DNA of 64,000 bases from an uncultured Clostridium sp. (GCA_900553945.1 USFR01000003.1:1-64000); one strand, 5' to 3'. Positions 1-9,156 are shown, numbered from the stretch's first letter. The notes: generated by a model not told the origin, from the sequence alone. Numbers and translations: made by a program.

Positions 1-146
1 AAATAGGAACACCATATTGTGTAACTGTTGATTTTGATACATTAGAAGATGAATCAGTAACTATAAGAGATAGAGATACAATGGAACAAATCAGAGTTAA
101 AATTGATGAACTTGGGGCTTGGATTTCTGAAAAAATTAAATTTTAA
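1..146 (+). CDS. glyQS: Glycyl-tRNA synthetase, C-terminal fragment
   Basis: Only the last 48 codons are inside the window; the reading frame is set at base 3 and ends with TAA at 144-146. The translated tail contains [18 protein letters not shown] followed by [12 protein letters not shown]. This matches the end of the anticodon-binding domain of dimeric (single-chain) glycyl-tRNA synthetases, where the run of charged residues and MEQ(V/I)R are conserved. The enzyme charges tRNA-Gly in the cytosol. The 5' part lies outside the window, so length and the catalytic domain cannot be checked. A hairpin terminator follows at 268-306. Confidence 0.85.
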   Translation, partial: IGTPYCVTVDFDTLEDESVTIRDRDTMEQIRVKIDELGAWISEKIKF

Positions 147-267
147 TTATACTGATTTAGTTTGAGGAAAAGATTAAGTTCTAATTTACTGAACTAAGTT
201 GAGAAGTTTAAATTTTATTTTATATTGACCTGAGATAAAGGGAAAATTAAAATCTAAGTTATAAAAG

Positions 268-306
268 AAAAACTCTCCACGGCTGATTAGGCCATGGAGA
301 GTTTTT
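268..306. terminator. Bidirectional intrinsic terminator
   Basis: AAAACTCTCCA pairs with TGGAGAGTTTT around a short loop, with A-run on the left and T-run on the right. It can therefore end transcription from both sides. It separates the plus-strand glyQS from the convergent minus-strand gene at 335-799. Confidence 0.85.
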
Positions 307-334
307 GCTAGGTATGTGTCTATATGGGGGCGAA

Positions 335-799
335 TCAAAGAGATTTTAACAGTTCAAAATCGATAATCTCTGATTCGAAAACCGGCTTTGCAAATTCCAT
401 TGTGGATACTCCACCTGAGAATGGGCAAGCGGTTTCGTAAAGCAGCATCCCTTTTTTGAATTCACCATCATTGATGTAGTATGTCTGTGACTGTGGGTAT
501 TGGTAGATGATGAATTTTAAAGGAATAAAAGTTCTTGCATCAAAGACAAATGCTTCGATGTAATCAACGTTGATGTCAGTCGGAAGTTCCTTGTATGAGT
601 TAATAATCTGCAGTGTAAATATATTTTCCTCTTGCGGATAAAAACCAATAAAGGTATGTTCACCAATTTTGATGATATATTCATCCTCTTTATCGTTTAT
701 GGTTACATCTGCACTGCCGGATATTCCGACTTTGTTAAGGAAAGCTGTTAACTTATCCCGTAACTCATTAATTTCAAGACTTTTTACTGCTTCTGCCAT
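335..799 (-). CDS. Conserved-looking hypothetical protein, 154 aa
   Basis: I do not recognise this family. The protein is soluble, has no signal peptide or membrane segment, and begins with a short charged helix (EINELRDKLTAFLNKVGI) followed by an apparently beta-rich body with many aromatic residues. The start is well supported: on the minus strand AGGAGG lies about 6 bases before the ATG. It follows a 59-residue Cys-rich gene (834-1013) after 34 bases, so the two probably form one transcript. Its base composition is less AT-rich than the neighbouring housekeeping genes, which may indicate separate ancestry. Confidence 0.7.
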   Translation of the reverse strand: MAEAVKSLEINELRDKLTAFLNKVGISGSADVTINDKEDEYIIKIGEHTFIGFYPQEENIFTLQIINSYKELPTDINVDYIEAFVFDARTFIPLKFIIYQYPQSQTYYINDGEFKKGMLLYETACPFSGGVSTMEFAKPVFESEIIDFELLKSL

Positions 800-833
800 A
801 GTGTATACCTCCTTAAGTTATAAGATGATCTAA

Positions 834-1013
834 TTATACTTCTTGCTTTGACGATCTGATCCTTGGCTGAGAATCAATGAAATTGCTGATTCTTTCTTCC
901 AGATCAAATGGATAACTTCCCAAATAAGGTTTGGAATCATCTCGGGTGGTCGGGTTGCATTTGCATTCTGTACATTTTTCAGCACAATTACAAAAATCAT
1001 TATGTTTGCTCAT
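834..1013 (-). CDS. Small Cys-rich protein, 59 aa
   Basis: A short frame starts MSKHNDFCNCAEKCTEC and ends RSSKQEV. Five cysteines are packed in the first 20 residues (C-x-C-x4-C-x2-C-x-C), as in a small metal-binding knuckle. The rest is hydrophilic. Translation signals are strong: ATAGGAGGTGGCTCT directly precedes the ATG. A sigma-A promoter with an extended -10 sits at 1046-1074. The gene lies 34 bases upstream of the 154-aa gene at 335-799 on the same strand, which suggests a two-gene operon. Metal binding is inference from Cys spacing; the function is unknown. Confidence 0.6.
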   Translation of the reverse strand: MSKHNDFCNCAEKCTECKCNPTTRDDSKPYLGSYPFDLEERISNFIDSQPRIRSSKQEV

Positions 1014-1036
1014 AGAGCCACCTCCTATAAAAAATG

Positions 1037-1074
1037 TGTAAATACATTATAGCACGTGTTTACATAAAAATCAA
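1037..1074 (-). promoter_or_regulatory. Promoter with overlapping palindromic operator
   Basis: Reading the minus strand, TTGATT (1074-1069) and TATAAT (1051-1046) are separated by 17 bases, and TGC precedes the -10 as an extended element. The -10 sits inside an inverted repeat: TGTAAATAC at 1037-1045 mirrors GTGTTTACA at 1056-1064 with one mismatch. This is the geometry of a repressor operator. Which regulator binds is unknown. Confidence 0.55.
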
Positions 1075-1163
1075 ATAATGAATTATTGAAGTCTTTATTT
1101 TTATATTGTAAAATATTATTGCATGATTGGAGAAGAGAAAAAATAAAATAAAAGGAGGAGTAA

Positions 1164-1673
1164 ATGGGAGAGTTTTGGGATATTTATGATGCTAAGAAAA
1201 ATAAGACAGGAAAAGTTGCTGAAAGAGGTGTATACAAGTTTAAGAAAGGTGAATATCATATAGTTGTGACTGGGATTATTATAAATAGTAAGGGCGAGAT
1301 TTTAATAACAAAAAGAGCTGAACATAAGAGACATGGCGGATTATGGGAATGCAATGGCGGTTCTATTCTTAAAGGTGAAACGAGTATACAAGGGATGATA
1401 AGAGAGCTTAAAGAAGAAATAGGCGTTGAGTTTTCAGAAAAAGAAGCGGTACTTTTAAAAGAGATTGTTAGAGATAAAGAAGTTGCTGATATTAAGGATA
1501 TGTGGCTTTTTAGAAGAGATATAAAGGAAGAAGAAATTACTTTCCCAGATGGTGAGTCAACTGAATTTAAATGGGTAACATTAGATGAATTTATTGAGAT
1601 GTTTAATAATAATGAAATTATACCTAATATTAATTTTGGAAGAGAAGATTATGAGAAAGCTTTAAAAATGTAG
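1164..1673 (+). CDS. NUDIX hydrolase
   Basis: A 169-residue protein with a textbook NUDIX box at residues 66-88: G-x5-E-x7-RELKEEIGV, whose Glu residues bind the Mg2+ needed to cleave a nucleoside diphosphate linked to another moiety. The N-terminal WDIYDAKKNKTGK segment resembles the isopentenyl-diphosphate-isomerase-like NUDIX subgroup that is widespread in Firmicutes. The substrate cannot be told from sequence. The start is supported by AAAGGAGGAG a few bases upstream. It stands alone between divergent and downstream genes and is probably monocistronic. Confidence 0.85.
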   Translation: MGEFWDIYDAKKNKTGKVAERGVYKFKKGEYHIVVTGIIINSKGEILITKRAEHKRHGGLWECNGGSILKGETSIQGMIRELKEEIGVEFSEKEAVLLKEIVRDKEVADIKDMWLFRRDIKEEEITFPDGESTEFKWVTLDEFIEMFNNNEIIPNINFGREDYEKALKM

Positions 1674-1811
1674 AGAATTTTAATGTAAATTTTTTGAATA
1701 ATTACTGTAAATAAAATGTTATTGAATTACTCAGACTTAAAGATGTTTTCATATAGTAAAGTAGAAATAGAATTAAAAAAATTATATAAAATTTGACAAA
1801 GAATATGGGTA

Positions 1812-1840
1812 TTGTAAAATCCTTGTAAATGGGGTATAAT
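1812..1840 (+). promoter_or_regulatory. Sigma-A promoter of trpS
   Basis: TTGTAA at 1812-1817 and TATAAT at 1835-1840 with a 17-base spacer. The position predicts a leader of about 110 bases before trpS that contains the 15-codon open frame at 1873-1920. Confidence 0.6.
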
Positions 1841-1872
1841 ATAGAATATTTATGCATGAGAGGTTTATATAA

Positions 1873-1920
1873 ATGTTATTAAGTAATGAAAAACGATGGC
1901 GCCTTTTATTTAATTTTTAA
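1873..1920 (+). other. Possible 15-codon leader ORF ahead of trpS
   Basis: ATG to TAA encodes MLLSNEKRWRLLFNF, preceded by GAGAGG at a usable distance. It has a single Trp codon. No terminator/antiterminator pair or T-box specifier region could be seen, so ordinary Trp-codon attenuation is not supported. It could be a chance frame. Confidence 0.25.
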
Positions 1921-1957
1921 GAAAAAATATAATTATTAAATAAAGGAGAGTATTAAT

Positions 1958-2974
1958 ATGAATAATAAACAAATAATGTTAACAGGTGATAGACCTACTG
2001 GTAGACTTCACATTGGTCACTATTTAGGTTCTTTAATAAATAGAGTAAAGATGCAGGATGAATATGATGAGTGCTATATTCTTGTTGCTGATGTTCAGGC
2101 TTTAACTGATAATTTTAGTAATCCAGAAAAGGTTAGAAAAAATGTTAGAGAAGTTGTAATGGATTATTTGTCTGTTGGGATTGATCCTAATAAGGCAACT
2201 ATTTATTTGCAATCTATGATTCCAGAAGTTGCAGAGCTTACAGTATACTATTCTAATTTGGTTACAATTGCTAGATTGGAAAGAAATCCTACTGTTAAAA
2301 CAGAGATTGCTCAAAAGAGAGAAATTTTTGGAGAGAGTGTTACATATGGCTTTTTAGGATATCCAGTTAGCCAAGCTGCTGATATTACTGCTTTTGATGC
2401 TACAGTTATTCCAACTGGTGAGGATCAAGAACCATTAATTGAACAATGTAGAGAGATTGTTCGTAAATTTAATAGCATTTATGGTGAAGTTTTAAGAGAG
2501 CCTAAAGTTGTTTTATCAGAAAATAAAAGAATTAAAGGTTTAGACGGAAACGAAAAAATGGGTAAATCTTTAGGAAATGCTATTTACCTTTCAGATACTG
2601 AAGAAGAAGTTAATAAAAAAGTAATGAGTGCTGTTACTGATCCTAATAGAATAAGAAAAGATGATAAGGGAAATCCAGATATATGTATGGTTGCTTATTA
2701 TCATAATTTATTTACAGATAAAGCAGGGTGTGAGAAGATTTGTGAAGAGTGTAGAGCTGGTCAAAGAGGATGTGTTGCTTGCAAAAAACAGCTTGCACAA
2801 AGTATTAATAACAGATTAAATCCTATTAGAGAAAAGCGTGCTTATTATGAAGCTCACCCTGAGGAAGTTGATAGAATTTTAATTGAAGGTACTAAAAAAG
2901 CTAGAGCTAAGGCACAAGAGACAATGAAAAAAGTTAAAAAGGCTATGAAATTAGATTATTTTGAGGAGTTGTAA
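1958..2974 (+). CDS. trpS: Tryptophanyl-tRNA synthetase
   Basis: A class I aminoacyl-tRNA synthetase of 338 residues that charges tRNA-Trp. The HIGH signature is seen as GRLHIGHYLGS near residue 20 and the KMSKS loop as EKMGKSLGN near residue 200. PTGEDQEP in the middle is typical of TrpRS active sites. The C-terminal part carries a Cys-rich stretch (CEKICEECRAGQRGCVACKK), a variant of the GCVDCK motif of many bacterial TrpRS. Length is normal for the family. AAAGGAGAG precedes the ATG. The next gene, obgE, starts 6 bases after the stop, so the two are probably co-transcribed. Confidence 0.96.
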   Translation: MNNKQIMLTGDRPTGRLHIGHYLGSLINRVKMQDEYDECYILVADVQALTDNFSNPEKVRKNVREVVMDYLSVGIDPNKATIYLQSMIPEVAELTVYYSNLVTIARLERNPTVKTEIAQKREIFGESVTYGFLGYPVSQAADITAFDATVIPTGEDQEPLIEQCREIVRKFNSIYGEVLREPKVVLSENKRIKGLDGNEKMGKSLGNAIYLSDTEEEVNKKVMSAVTDPNRIRKDDKGNPDICMVAYYHNLFTDKAGCEKICEECRAGQRGCVACKKQLAQSINNRLNPIREKRAYYEAHPEEVDRILIEGTKKARAKAQETMKKVKKAMKLDYFEEL

Positions 2975-4258
<1,284 letters not shown>

Positions 4259-4349
4259 TAAAAAGATAGCGGTTATCAAAAGAACCAAAATTGTTAGACA
4301 AAAAAGTTTAACAAGGAGGGTTCACTTCATAACCGCTATCTTTTTTTAT
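4259..4349 (+). terminator. Large multi-tier terminator hairpin after obgE
   Basis: AAAAAGATAGCGGTTAT pairs with ATAACCGCTATCTTTTT, ending in seven T residues. The ~56-base interior is also nested: GAACC pairs with GGTTC, and TTGTTA with TAACAA inside that. An intrinsic terminator normally has a loop of only a few bases, so this is unusually elaborate, but the T-run makes termination the likely role. Confidence 0.8.
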
Positions 4350-4373
4350 GTTTATATATTTAATGAAGAAGAG

Positions 4374-4499
4374 AAAAATATTATATTTAATTTCTTGGTT
4401 CCTTGCTAAAAGATTTTACCACCGACTAAACGAAGTTTAGTCGGCCTGAGTAAAAACTTTCAAACTGCGCGTCACTCAAAAATTAAATATAATATTTTT
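4374..4499. repeat. Hairpin repeat element, copy 1
   Basis: A ~126-bp element with perfect 20-bp outer arms (4374-4393 against 4480-4499). Conserved segments are TTCCTTGCTAAAAGATTTTACC on the left and TAAAAACTTTCAAACTGCGCGTCA on the right (quoted in parts: TTCCTTGCTAAAAG + ATTTTACC; TAAAAACTTTCAAAC + TGCGCGTCA). The centre is a 10-bp perfect hairpin (4422-4431 with 4435-4444, loop GAA). A second copy at 26257-26383 shares these core blocks, but its outer arms have a different sequence that is still self-complementary. It sits between the convergent obgE and CBM genes. Not recognised as a named RNA or transposon family. Confidence 0.75.
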
Positions 4500-4534
4500 T
4501 AAGGTCAATCTGTATAAAACAAATTGGCTTTTTT

Positions 4535-5404
4535 TTATTCGTCTTCTTCGTTTAGGTTTAGACTTGTTTTTACTAGTTTAACTAATTTTGCAAAAGCAAC
4601 TTTTACATTCTTAACAACTGATTCGAAGAAAGAACGTGTTATTTCTAATGTTGATTCTTTTTTTACTGTTAATGATTTTTCATCAATATTTTCAACCATG
4701 TTTGGTACACCGGTTGTGATAGTATTAACATTTAGAGTGTTAGTAGTTGTAGCATTTTCTTCAACTGTATTAACTGCATCATTTACAGATGCTCCAGTTA
4801 TTTCTTCGAAAGAAACTGTTTTAGTAGTTTCGGCTGTTTCTGATTTTATTATTGATTCTGAAACAATTTTTTCAGTTTTATTATCTAAACTGATTTGTGT
4901 TATTATTGTATCGTTAGGAATAGTTTGTTTGTTTAAGTCTTCCAAATCTACAGTTTTATATAAGTCAAAAGAATTTGAATTAACAACTGCAGGTTCAAAT
5001 ATTTCTTTATTTTCTTCAATAGTAGTAGGTTCAGTTTGCTCAGCAACTTCAAAGCTAACTTCTTTACTTGTATCGGCTATTGTTTTGAAAGATAAAACTT
5101 CTTGACTTTCTTCAATAGGAAGAATGTAATTTTGTGAATTATTGTTATCCCAATTTCCTTTATTATCTCTGAATACGAATTGTAAGTTATCACCAGATCC
5201 AACATCGATAGTTGCAAGGTAACCAAAAGTTGATGGTTTCATTTTTTTCTCGTCTTTGTTTTCCCATGTATTACCATACCCGTATGACATATAAACATCA
5301 TTTGTTAAATTGTTTGAAAATAGAAAACCTTTGTATAGAATAACAAAATCTTCATTTTCTCGAATTTTATCTTTATTAATATAAATATCTTTTGTAAAAT
5401 CCAT
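4535..5404 (-). CDS. Protein with N-terminal starch-type carbohydrate-binding module
   Basis: A 289-residue protein. Residues ~20-95 (VYMSYGYGNTWENK, FGYLATIDVGSGDNLQFVF, GNWDNNNSQNY) match the pattern of CBM25/26/53-like modules: a Tyr/Trp-containing beta sandwich with the terminal NWDNN motif. After it comes a long Thr/Glu/Val-rich linker and a C-terminal amphipathic Lys/Val-rich helix. There is no signal peptide, membrane anchor or catalytic domain, so it probably acts inside the cell, perhaps on glycogen; that is inference. TTTAGGAG precedes the ATG at a good distance. It is transcribed divergently from lexA. Confidence 0.7.
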   Translation of the reverse strand: MDFTKDIYINKDKIRENEDFVILYKGFLFSNNLTNDVYMSYGYGNTWENKDEKKMKPSTFGYLATIDVGSGDNLQFVFRDNKGNWDNNNSQNYILPIEESQEVLSFKTIADTSKEVSFEVAEQTEPTTIEENKEIFEPAVVNSNSFDLYKTVDLEDLNKQTIPNDTIITQISLDNKTEKIVSESIIKSETAETTKTVSFEEITGASVNDAVNTVEENATTTNTLNVNTITTGVPNMVENIDEKSLTVKKESTLEITRSFFESVVKNVKVAFAKLVKLVKTSLNLNEEDE

Positions 5405-5442
5405 TTTTTTCTCCTAAATATCATAAAATACTATATATTGAA

Positions 5443-5471
5443 ATTATAATATTTAATTTTCCAATTTTCAA
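5443..5471 (-). promoter_or_regulatory. Sigma-A promoter of the CBM protein gene
   Basis: On the minus strand TTGAAA (5471-5466) and TATAAT (5448-5443) are 17 bases apart, upstream of the ATG at 5404. Confidence 0.6.
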
Positions 5472-5562
5472 CAAAATAAGATATCATTAACATTATATTT
5501 TGATTACAAAATTACATTCATGTAACAGAAAGGTAACAAGAAAAATAAACAAAAAATGAAAC

Positions 5563-5597
5563 TTTTGTTTGACAAACAAAAAGTTATGTGATATTAT
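5563..5597 (+). promoter_or_regulatory. lexA promoter with palindrome over the -35
   Basis: TTGACA (5569-5574) and TATTAT (5592-5597) have a 17-base spacer, with TGA before the -10. A perfect 9-bp palindrome, TTTTGTTTG-A-CAAACAAAA (5563-5581), covers the -35. LexA genes are usually autoregulated, so this is the natural candidate operator, although it does not match the B. subtilis box CGAAC-N4-GTTCG exactly. Confidence 0.65.
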
Positions 5598-5628
5598 CTA
5601 AAACAAGAAAAAAATAGGAGTGATGAAA

Positions 5629-6291
5629 TTGAAGAAAAAAGATCCAAATGGACTAAATAAAAGAGAAAAAGCTATTCTTAGATTTATTGAAAAACAAATA
5701 AAATTAAAAGGATATCCACCATCTGTTAGAGAGATTGGTAAAGCTGTTGATTTAAAATCTACTGCAACGGTTCATGGATATTTAAATCAACTTGAAGAAA
5801 AAGGATATATTAAAAAAGAACAACAAAAAGGTAGAACTCTTAAATTATTGAAAGGAGGAGCTTTAGAAAATCAAGAAACATTTACTCCTGGAAATAAAGA
5901 TGTGTATACTGAAAAAGAACTTGTTGAGGTTCCTGTAATTGGAAAGATAACAGCAGGTGCTCCCATCTTAGCTGTTGAAAATGTTACAGATACTTTTCCA
6001 ATTCCAATTGATTTTGTTGGAAATTCAGAAAGCTTTATGCTTACTGTAAGAGGAGAGAGTATGATAGAAGCTGGTATTCTTGATGGCGATTACATATTAG
6101 TTAAAAAGCAAGATACTGCAATGAATGGGGAAATTGTAGTTGCTTTAATTGAAGATGAGGCTACGGTTAAGACTTTCTATAAAGAAAAAGATCATATTAG
6201 ATTACAACCAGAAAATTCTACAATGGATCCAATTATTGTTCCAGATTGCAAAATTTTAGGTAAGGTTGCAGGTGTGTTCAGAAAAATGTAA
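5629..6291 (+). CDS. lexA: SOS repressor LexA
   Basis: Represses DNA-damage genes and self-cleaves when stimulated by RecA. The N-terminal winged helix contains [10 protein letters not shown]. The linker cleavage site Ala-Gly is visible in ITAGAP (about residues 109-110), the catalytic Ser in GESM (about S144) and the catalytic Lys in ATVKTF (about K181). I place the start at TTG 5629. AGGAG at 5616-5620 is 8 bases before it, whereas the in-frame GTG 5620 and ATG 5623 overlap or crowd the ribosome binding site. This gives about 220 residues, close to the usual LexA length. Confidence 0.93.
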   Translation: MKKKDPNGLNKREKAILRFIEKQIKLKGYPPSVREIGKAVDLKSTATVHGYLNQLEEKGYIKKEQQKGRTLKLLKGGALENQETFTPGNKDVYTEKELVEVPVIGKITAGAPILAVENVTDTFPIPIDFVGNSESFMLTVRGESMIEAGILDGDYILVKKQDTAMNGEIVVALIEDEATVKTFYKEKDHIRLQPENSTMDPIIVPDCKILGKVAGVFRKM

Positions 6292-6415
6292 TTTTGAAAA
6301 GAATTTTAAGAAAGTAGGCCTTAAAAATTATGTGTACTATAATACTTTAAGGTTGATGAGTAAATTTTCATAAATATATTTCTATATAATAGATTGTTGA
6401 ATGAGAATGTATTGT

Positions 6416-6482
6416 AAATAAAAATGTCACTAATGTAGGGGATTAGTTTTTAAATTATTTCTACTATTAGTGACATTTTTGT
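6416..6482. terminator. Bidirectional terminator between lexA and mutS2
   Basis: AAAATGTCACTAA pairs with TTAGTGACATTTT, with extra TGTAG/CTACT pairing inside. A-run and T-run flank the stem, so it can serve both convergent genes. Confidence 0.8.
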
Positions 6483-6484
6483 TT

Positions 6485-8821
6485 TTATTTTAGTTCAACT
6501 ATTGTAACTCCCATTTCACCTTCTCCGAAAGTCCCATATCTGTAACTTTTTACGTGTGGGTGAGTTTTTAAGTATTTTTGGATTCCTTTACCTAAGACAC
6601 CAGTGCCTTTTCCATGTATGATTCGTGCTGTTTCTAATTTAGCAAGTGCTGCTTCATCTAAGAATTTATCTACAAGAAAAATTGATTCTTCAATATTCAT
6701 TCCAATTACGTTTAATTCTGTTCTAACATTTTTAGGTGCAAAGTTTGATTGCTTTTTAGTGATTATTTCTTTTTTAGTTTCTGTATTTTTTGCAATTGTT
6801 ATTTGCGATGGGGTTAAGGTTGTTTTTATATTATCTATTTGTATGTTAAATTTTTTAGATTGATTTGGATAACTTAAAATTGTTCCGTTTTTATTAAACT
6901 TTGGTACAAATACTATAGTTCCTGGTTTTATTTGTGATTCGTCTAATTCAGTTGTTTCTTCTTGTTGTGGTTCTGGCGTTTGATTTACTTCATGTAACTT
7001 TGATGATAGTTTGTTTCTTAGTGTGTTTAAATTTTTAGAGCTATTTTTTTCTGACTCCATTTCTTTTATGATGTCATTTGCTTCTTGTTTAGCACTTAAT
7101 AAAATTTCACGAGCTTCTTGTTTTGCTTTTTGTAAATATTCTTTTTTATGTTCTTCTAAGTCGGTAATTTCATTTTCCAGTTTTTGTTTCAATTTTTCTA
7201 TTTTATTTGAGTATTGTAATGTTTTTTCTTTTTCAGATTCTATTAAAGCTTTAGAATCATAGATTTCTTTTAATAAATCTTCTGTTTTAGCCGTATCTGA
7301 ATTGATAAGCTTTTTTGCCTTTTCCAAGATTTCTGGTTTTAAACCTAATTTTTGACTTATTGCAAATGCGTTACTTTTACCTGGAACACCAATTAGTAGT
7401 CTGTAGGTAGGGGATAGTGTTTCTAAGTCGAATTCGCAACTAGCATTTTCAACACCATCTGTTAAAAGGGCATATTCTTTCAATTCGTGATAATGAGTAG
7501 TTGCTAATACTGTTATGTTGTGCTCTTTTAAATATTCAAGTATGCTAAGTGCTAGGCTTGCTCCTTCAATTGGATCAGTTCCAGAACCTAATTCGTCTAC
7601 AAGTACTAAGCTGTTTGAAGTTGCTTCGTTTAAAATATTTATTATATGAGTCATATGAGATGAAAATGTGCTTAAAGATTCAAGAATACTTTGTTCATCT
7701 CCAATGTCTGCAAAAATGTTATCAAATAAGTAAATTGAACTTTCACTAGAAGCGGGAATGTGCATACCACATTGTGTCATAGTGATTAATAATCCAACAG
7801 TTTTTAATGTTACAGTTTTTCCACCTGTGTTTGGGCCAGTTATTAATAGACTTGAAAATGTTTTACCTATTTCTAATGTTATTGGAACAGCAATGCTTTG
7901 ATCTAATAAAGGATGTTTTGCGTTCTTTAAATAAATTATTTTATCATCATTTATTTTGGGACAATTACAATCTAATTCTTTTGAATATTTAGCTTTAGCA
8001 AAAATGAAATCTAAAATTGTTATTAGATTAAAATTGTTTTCTAATTCATTTGTAATATCAAAAAATAGAGAAGATAAGATTTGCAATATTTTTTCGATTT
8101 CTATACTTTCTTGATTTTTTAATTCAGATAGTTGATTGTTTAAATCAAAAACAGATATGGGTTCTATAAATACTGTTGATCCGGTGCTTGATGTGTCATG
8201 AATAAATCCTTTTAATTCTGTTTGATATTCTGATTTGACTGGTACAACGAATCTGTCTTGTCTAATTGTTACTATAGGTTCTTGTAAGTATTTTGAATTT
8301 AGAAGTGATTGTAATTTATTTTTTATTTCTTTTTTTGTGTTTCTCATTTGTTGTCTTATTTTATATAAGGCATTAGAAGCTCGGTCATCAAATGTATTTT
8401 CATCTATTATTGCTGAGAATATTTTTTCTTCAATGTTTGGATTTGTATATAGATGATCAAAGTAATTAGTTAGACTATCAGTTTGATTTAGTTCTTTTTC
8501 AAAATAATAATTTTTTAATGTTTTGCTTGTTTTTAATAGAGTGGCAAGTTCTAATAAGGCCTTTGCTGATAAGAAATTTTGATTTTTTAGATTTAGTATG
8601 TAATTTGAAATGTCGCCTATTGATTCTAAGGGAAGATTTCCTTTTCTGTATATAAGAGCGACTGCTTCGGTTGTTTCATCTAATGCTTTTTGTACTTTTT
8701 CTTTGTTGTTTGATGGTTGCAAGTTTAAGCACATTTTTTTACCTGTATCAGTTTCAGCATAAGATGATAGTATATTTTTAATTTTATTAAATTCTAATTT
8801 TTCTAAATATGTTGTTTGCAT
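6485..8821 (-). CDS. mutS2: Endonuclease MutS2
   Basis: MutS-like ATPase that binds branched or collided-ribosome structures and suppresses recombination. The 778 residues show the MutS core and clamp helices, the ATPase with Walker A TGPNTGGKT (about residue 330) and Walker B LVLVDELGSGTDP, then a long coiled coil (about 500-600, rich in Glu/Lys). The C-terminal Smr nuclease domain contains ELNVIGMNIEES, IIHGKGTGVL and GEGEMGVT. The N-terminal mismatch-recognition domain of MutS1 is absent, as expected. AAAGGA precedes the ATG. Confidence 0.96.
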   Translation of the reverse strand: MQTTYLEKLEFNKIKNILSSYAETDTGKKMCLNLQPSNNKEKVQKALDETTEAVALIYRKGNLPLESIGDISNYILNLKNQNFLSAKALLELATLLKTSKTLKNYYFEKELNQTDSLTNYFDHLYTNPNIEEKIFSAIIDENTFDDRASNALYKIRQQMRNTKKEIKNKLQSLLNSKYLQEPIVTIRQDRFVVPVKSEYQTELKGFIHDTSSTGSTVFIEPISVFDLNNQLSELKNQESIEIEKILQILSSLFFDITNELENNFNLITILDFIFAKAKYSKELDCNCPKINDDKIIYLKNAKHPLLDQSIAVPITLEIGKTFSSLLITGPNTGGKTVTLKTVGLLITMTQCGMHIPASSESSIYLFDNIFADIGDEQSILESLSTFSSHMTHIINILNEATSNSLVLVDELGSGTDPIEGASLALSILEYLKEHNITVLATTHYHELKEYALLTDGVENASCEFDLETLSPTYRLLIGVPGKSNAFAISQKLGLKPEILEKAKKLINSDTAKTEDLLKEIYDSKALIESEKEKTLQYSNKIEKLKQKLENEITDLEEHKKEYLQKAKQEAREILLSAKQEANDIIKEMESEKNSSKNLNTLRNKLSSKLHEVNQTPEPQQEETTELDESQIKPGTIVFVPKFNKNGTILSYPNQSKKFNIQIDNIKTTLTPSQITIAKNTETKKEIITKKQSNFAPKNVRTELNVIGMNIEESIFLVDKFLDEAALAKLETARIIHGKGTGVLGKGIQKYLKTHPHVKSYRYGTFGEGEMGVTIVELK

Positions 8822-8842
8822 TATAAAATCCTTTCTTTTTAT

Positions 8843-8871
8843 TCTATAATAGATAGAAGTTTGTAAAACAA
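8843..8871 (-). promoter_or_regulatory. Probable mutS2 promoter
   Basis: On the minus strand TTGTTT (8871-8866) and TATAGA (8848-8843) have a 17-base spacer. They lie just upstream of the mutS2 ribosome binding site. A modest match to consensus. Confidence 0.4.
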
Positions 8872-9127
8872 ATTTCGTATGTGAACTAATATATAGAATT
8901 TAAAATATTATTATGTATATTGTAAATAGTTCGTTTTTATTTTAACTACGGTATTGATATTATCTCATAAAAGTGGCATATTTTCAATGAAGTTTTGATT
9001 TTTACCTTAAACTGGAATAATTTTGAAACAAAAGTAACAAAATAAATTTTAAATAGGGAAATTATAGAGTATGACTAATGTTTAAAGATTATTGAAAATC
9101 TGAATGGTAAAAATATGCTTAAAGTAA
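8872..9127. other. AT-rich intergenic region between divergent mutS2 and mreB
   Basis: Apart from the two promoters at its edges I see no open frame with a ribosome binding site, no hairpin and no repeat. It is long, low-complexity AT sequence. Confidence 0.5.
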
Positions 9128-9156
9128 TTGAAATTTTAAATAAAGTGTAATATAAT
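9128..9156 (+). promoter_or_regulatory. Sigma-A promoter of mreB-like gene
   Basis: TTGAAA (9128-9133) and TATAAT (9151-9156) with a 17-base spacer, about 47 bases before the start codon. Confidence 0.65.

Noticed and set aside
1680..1957. T-box riboswitch before trpS
   Set aside because: No conserved T-box sequence or terminator/antiterminator pair could be found.
4524..5105. 193-aa plus-strand Ser/Val-rich frame
   Set aside because: Antisense shadow of the CBM protein gene, whose own start signal and domain pattern are clear.
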